From: Prorocentrum cordatum
Taxonomy: Eukaryota; Sar; Dinophyceae; Prorocentrales; Prorocentraceae
DNA length: 64,000 bases
Reading direction: 5' to 3'
Assembly: GCA_963575745.1 (NCBI GenBank)
Contig: CAUYUJ010015738.1
Coordinates: forward strand, 708,414-772,413
The notes under the pieces: generated by a model
What the model saw: only the letters and a program-made list of their open reading frames with translations
Told to the model about the DNA's origin: nothing
The model's database searches: none
Translations under genes and position numbers: made by a program
Shown here: one piece after another, positions 61,285 through 64,000 of the stretch
How positions within the stretch are numbered: position 1 is the stretch's first letter
How the letters are laid out: every line of letters starts with the position of its first letter

Positions 61285-61775
61285 GGATGAGTGGGCGCAG
61301 GCGGTGCGGGTGCCTGCTTCTCAGCGCCTCTGTACCCACTCATCCTAAGCCTAGCCTATGTCCGACTGTCCGACTGTAGGGAGAAAGCATAGACAGAGAG
61401 GCTGCGCAGAAAACCCCAAGCGGCGGGCGGGCAAGAGTCTTCTCTCTTTGCGAGCCTGGCCAGGGGAGGAATGACAAGAGCACAGAAGGGATAAGTGGGC
61501 GCAGGCGGAACGGGTGCCTGCTTCTCAGCGCCTCTGTACCCACTTATCCCAAGCCTATCCTACACTTCGACTGTCCGACTGTCCGACTGTAGAGAGAAGG
61601 AAGCACAGACAGAGAGGCGTGCACAGCTATCCCCGCTCTGCGGGCAGGCAAAAGTCTTCTCTTTGCGAGCCTGGCCAGGGGAAGAATGACAAAAACACAG
61701 ACGGGATAAGTGGGCGCAGGCGGAACGGGCGCCTGCTTCTCAGCGCCTCTGTACCCACTTATCCCAAGCCTACCC
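61285..61775. repeat. Three tandem copies of a 204-215-bp unit with a conserved hairpin
   Basis: Hairpins at 61285-61345, 61489-61549 and 61704-61764. Outer arms are GGATGAGTGGG/CCCACTCATCC in copy 1 and GGATAAGTGGG/CCCACTTATCC in copies 2 and 3: both sides change together. An inner stem GCAGGC/GCCTGC is conserved, with a seventh pair G-T in copies 1 and 2 and G-C in copy 3. The linker holds ACTGTCCGACTGTA and GCGAGCCTGGCCAGGGGA. It could be a structured RNA or a satellite with selection for folding. Confidence 0.8.
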
Positions 61776-62096
61776 TACTTCCTGGAGACTGTCCTCTGTG
61801 GCGGCCAGGAAGGGGAGTACTGCAGAACGACACTTCTGGCGGCTGGTGTCGGGGATCCGAGTAGTCCTGCCAGCATCAGACAGACGAGACAGACCAGATA
61901 TCCCTAGGCGTGCCCGTGCGGCTCGGTGGGCAGCACACACACCAGAACCGTTGCATCCACCCCACCTCCGAAATATACACGAGACATCTACGGGGCCTCT
62001 AGAAGCCATGCAGGATCAAACAATGCCTGAAAATTAAAGACATCGTGAGGGGCAGGAAAGGCATACATAACGTTGACATTGTCAACCGCAGTGACC
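61776..62096. other. LINE 3' flank, no gene recognised
   Basis: Lies 3' of the minus-strand LINE stop, so it may include the LINE 3' UTR. No poly(A), no clear repeat. Confidence 0.4.
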
Positions 62097-64000
62097 TCAC
62101 CGACTGGTTGACCAGTGCATGGGGTCACGACCATCACACATGCGTCGAAGCCGTGAGATGGTGCCAGAGGCCCGAGGGGGCCCAGTGCATAATTTAGTTA
62201 AATCAACTGCTTTCTTGCACGAGTAGCGGCCGCATCGTCGACAAAATATGATATTATTTAGCCGCCTGAGCACGTGCCCACCGCCAGTGGGAGAAGAACA
62301 CTGTGTACGCAATAAATAGCTCTTGGAAACTGAACTAGCCCAACAATTCAAGCATCGAAACCGACCCGCCGAGGGGTCCCAGAAGTGCTCATGCAATGCC
62401 CCAGAGGAGGCACCAGAGAGGACTAGGGGTGGGGCCGTGGGGGCGGGGGACTCATCAGAATCCACCACCCAAACCTTTTTGGGCACGTTCTTGAAAATCC
62501 ATGCTATACAATGCCCGATATACACACCAAGATTGCGCACAAGCAATCCAGAGCGCTTGACACGGTCGTGCAGTACCGTGTCCAGTGTGTGTAGGTCAGC
62601 ACCTAGGTTAGCAAGTCTGTCCGCTTGCTTATTACCAGCAGAGGTAGAATGGCCACGAACCTTGGTGACCTTAATTAAATGATACCCAATATCTGAAGCC
62701 GCACGGTGGACACGGACCCACAAGGATGCGTGAGTGGCCCATCCGTGCGTGGTAGCTTCATACCCCAATGCCCATCCGTCCACAACGTACTGGGCATCAG
62801 TGACAAACTCATAGCAGTCAGAGGGGGCAGCATGGGTTAGGTACAATAAAAACGCATAAAGCTCAGCCCCTGAGACATCCTGGGTGAGAAAGGGATATAC
62901 GCCATATGCACCAGCATTAAGCCGAAGCCGATCATTGGCGATGGCCTCTCCGAAAGCATTGCGACTACGCGGGGCAAATGAGCATACGCCCCATCCACAG
63001 CGGAGAGTGAGCGGCGAGGGACCATGCTTTCCCGAGCCGTCTCCAAACGCGGGCGACGAGAAGAAGGGGCCGTCTGTGGCTCCTTCCCAGACAGGGTCTG
63101 GAAAAGGTGGTGCGAGCAGGGAGCAATAGCGAGGGTCGGGAACCAAGGCAATGGTCCAGACAGGGTTCTCGCGGCACTGCTCTATGCAACGGGTGAGGGC
63201 TGGAGTCGGGCCGAACCAACGACGAAACTCCACAAGCCCATCACACTCATACAGGGTGTGAAACACGGGGTCAGAGGGGGCGACCTGGCAAATGGGGCAC
63301 ACAGGTTTAAAGTAAATGCCCCCAGATAAAAAGGTCCTCAGAGCACGTTGCTGGAGGACACCCCATCCTTCAGTCTTTTTAGACAAAAGGGAAAGAAGAG
63401 GGGGAAGAAAGGGGGGGCCAGACAGGTGACTGAAGGATGGGTGACGCTCAGAGGCCTGTTTCCAGGACCAGACAGACGCGTCGCGAATCACTAGTGCCAC
63501 CACTTCACGAGGGGAAGCAGACGAAATATCAACGTCGGTTCCAAGAGAAGTACGCCATATTGTAGGCGAAACCGCAGACCACCCAATTCTACGCATAGTG
63601 GCAACCAAAATTTGCCCTGGGCCCTGCAATTCAGTCCACGGGGTATCTGGCGTCACCTTGGCGTAGGCAAACTGGAAAACTTGATCTATCATTCCGACAG
63701 GAAGAAGAGAGCCCCATCTAGAGACAGTCCAGAGACGAATAACCTCAGCATGCACATCGATAGCTGGGTCGGTAACACCATGCAACACCAAATCCATCGT
63801 GACAGACCTACGCTTACCTGTGCCGAGACCAGCGTGGTATATAGCACGGACCTGACGAATCTGGTGAGTAGATAGACCGACGACGTCAATGCCGTACATG
63901 ACAGTGGGCCGCAAGTTAGTGTTTACAATACCTGCTACCTTTGCACCAGCCTTCTTTATCTTCAATAGGCGACGGGCCTTAAACCTGGCCTTTTTCAATC
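62097..64000 (-). CDS. LINE ORF2, C-terminal part: RT thumb, zinc knuckle, RNase H, zinc-finger tail
   Basis: The open frame enters from the window edge, so the N-terminal part (endonuclease and RT core) is outside. The visible 634 residues begin with the RT connection region (LRPTVMYGIDVVGLS). A CCHC knuckle follows (CPICQ, H, YEC), then RNase H with FGDGSG (Asp), GAELYAFLLYL (Glu), VTDAQYVVDG (Asp) and RGHSTSAGNKQADRLAN (His and Asp). The C-terminus is a double zinc finger: RCLNC, GGGH, FCRRCGRYS, LCTGPP, GRDP. All RNase H residues are intact and there is no internal stop. It differs from the 16-22 kb LINE, which lacks the tail, and belongs with the truncated copy at 23586-24122. It is on the same strand as the CDPK and upstream of its exon, so probably intronic. 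Confidence 0.92.
   Translation of the reverse strand, partial: LKKARFKARRLLKIKKAGAKVAGIVNTNLRPTVMYGIDVVGLSTHQIRQVRAIYHAGLGTGKRRSVTMDLVLHGVTDPAIDVHAEVIRLWTVSRWGSLLPVGMIDQVFQFAYAKVTPDTPWTELQGPGQILVATMRRIGWSAVSPTIWRTSLGTDVDISSASPREVVALVIRDASVWSWKQASERHPSFSHLSGPPFLPPLLSLLSKKTEGWGVLQQRALRTFLSGGIYFKPVCPICQVAPSDPVFHTLYECDGLVEFRRWFGPTPALTRCIEQCRENPVWTIALVPDPRYCSLLAPPFPDPVWEGATDGPFFSSPAFGDGSGKHGPSPLTLRCGWGVCSFAPRSRNAFGEAIANDRLRLNAGAYGVYPFLTQDVSGAELYAFLLYLTHAAPSDCYEFVTDAQYVVDGWALGYEATTHGWATHASLWVRVHRAASDIGYHLIKVTKVRGHSTSAGNKQADRLANLGADLHTLDTVLHDRVKRSGLLVRNLGVYIGHCIAWIFKNVPKKVWVVDSDESPAPTAPPLVLSGASSGALHEHFWDPSAGRFRCLNCWASSVSKSYLLRTQCSSPTGGGHVLRRLNNIIFCRRCGRYSCKKAVDLTKLCTGPPRASGTISRLRRMCDGRDPMHWSTSR

Overview
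The window is nuclear DNA of a dinoflagellate; genus and species cannot be told from the sequence. The strongest evidence is a perfect 22-nt copy of the dinoflagellate trans-spliced leader (DinoSL) at 16465-16486, directly 5' of a retrotransposon. The rest fits: GC-rich, gene-poor DNA packed with micro- and minisatellites, long artefactual open frames on both strands, a calcium-dependent protein kinase with kinase-exon fragments, and RT families typical of dinoflagellates. No rRNA, tRNA, CRISPR array or bacterial-style operon was seen.

Layout. 1-16464: repeats with little coding capacity. It holds minisatellites (GGGCTATA array at 3.7-4.6 kb, 53-65-bp arrays at 8.9-10.4 kb), fold-back structures (8.2 and 8.6 kb), an orphan kinase exon (10.76-10.95 kb, minus) and a frameshifted coding relic (12.3-14.5 kb, minus). 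16465-22215: an essentially full-length LINE-type retrotransposon (plus strand): DinoSL, 5' UTR, ORF1 (zinc finger and coiled coil), ORF2 (endonuclease, RT, zinc knuckle, RNase H). 22218-32020: a 72-bp tandem array, a long GAG-rich tract, a 5'-truncated LINE tail at 23.6-24.1 kb, ATC/CAT arrays, a 1.4-kb tandem duplication, and a family of CCAAGAGGCC-rich repeats.

32021-39646: the most striking object, a ~7.6-kb tyrosine-recombinase (DIRS-order) retrotransposon on the minus strand. Its order is repeat A1, small Cys/Pro-rich ORF, gag-like ORF, RT-RNase H, overlapping tyrosine recombinase, cytosine-methyltransferase-like domain, then repeats B1, A2 and B2. This is the split-direct-repeat arrangement of PAT/Ngaro-like elements. 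The internal A2/B1 junction (CCCCATGCTGTC) is the sequence expected if the two outer ends were joined in a circle through a shared ATG. The copy looks inactive: the methyltransferase domain has an in-frame TAA and the RT active-site box reads YVGN.

39647-58.9 kb: simple repeats, palindromes, dispersed repeat pairs and a family of short terminal-inverted-repeat elements (TIR starting GTCGGGCC; pairs at 3507-4852, 47751-47924 and 48909-49224). 59052-60218 (minus) is the C-terminal exon of a CDPK (kinase C-lobe, four EF-hands, CaaX-like end). Upstream of it lie a three-copy repeat (61.29-61.76 kb) with a hairpin that shows a compensatory base-pair change, and the C-terminal half of another LINE (62097 to the window end), probably inside the kinase's intron.

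The elements are separate mobile units rather than one pathway. The one cellular gene with clear function is the Ca2+-regulated kinase.
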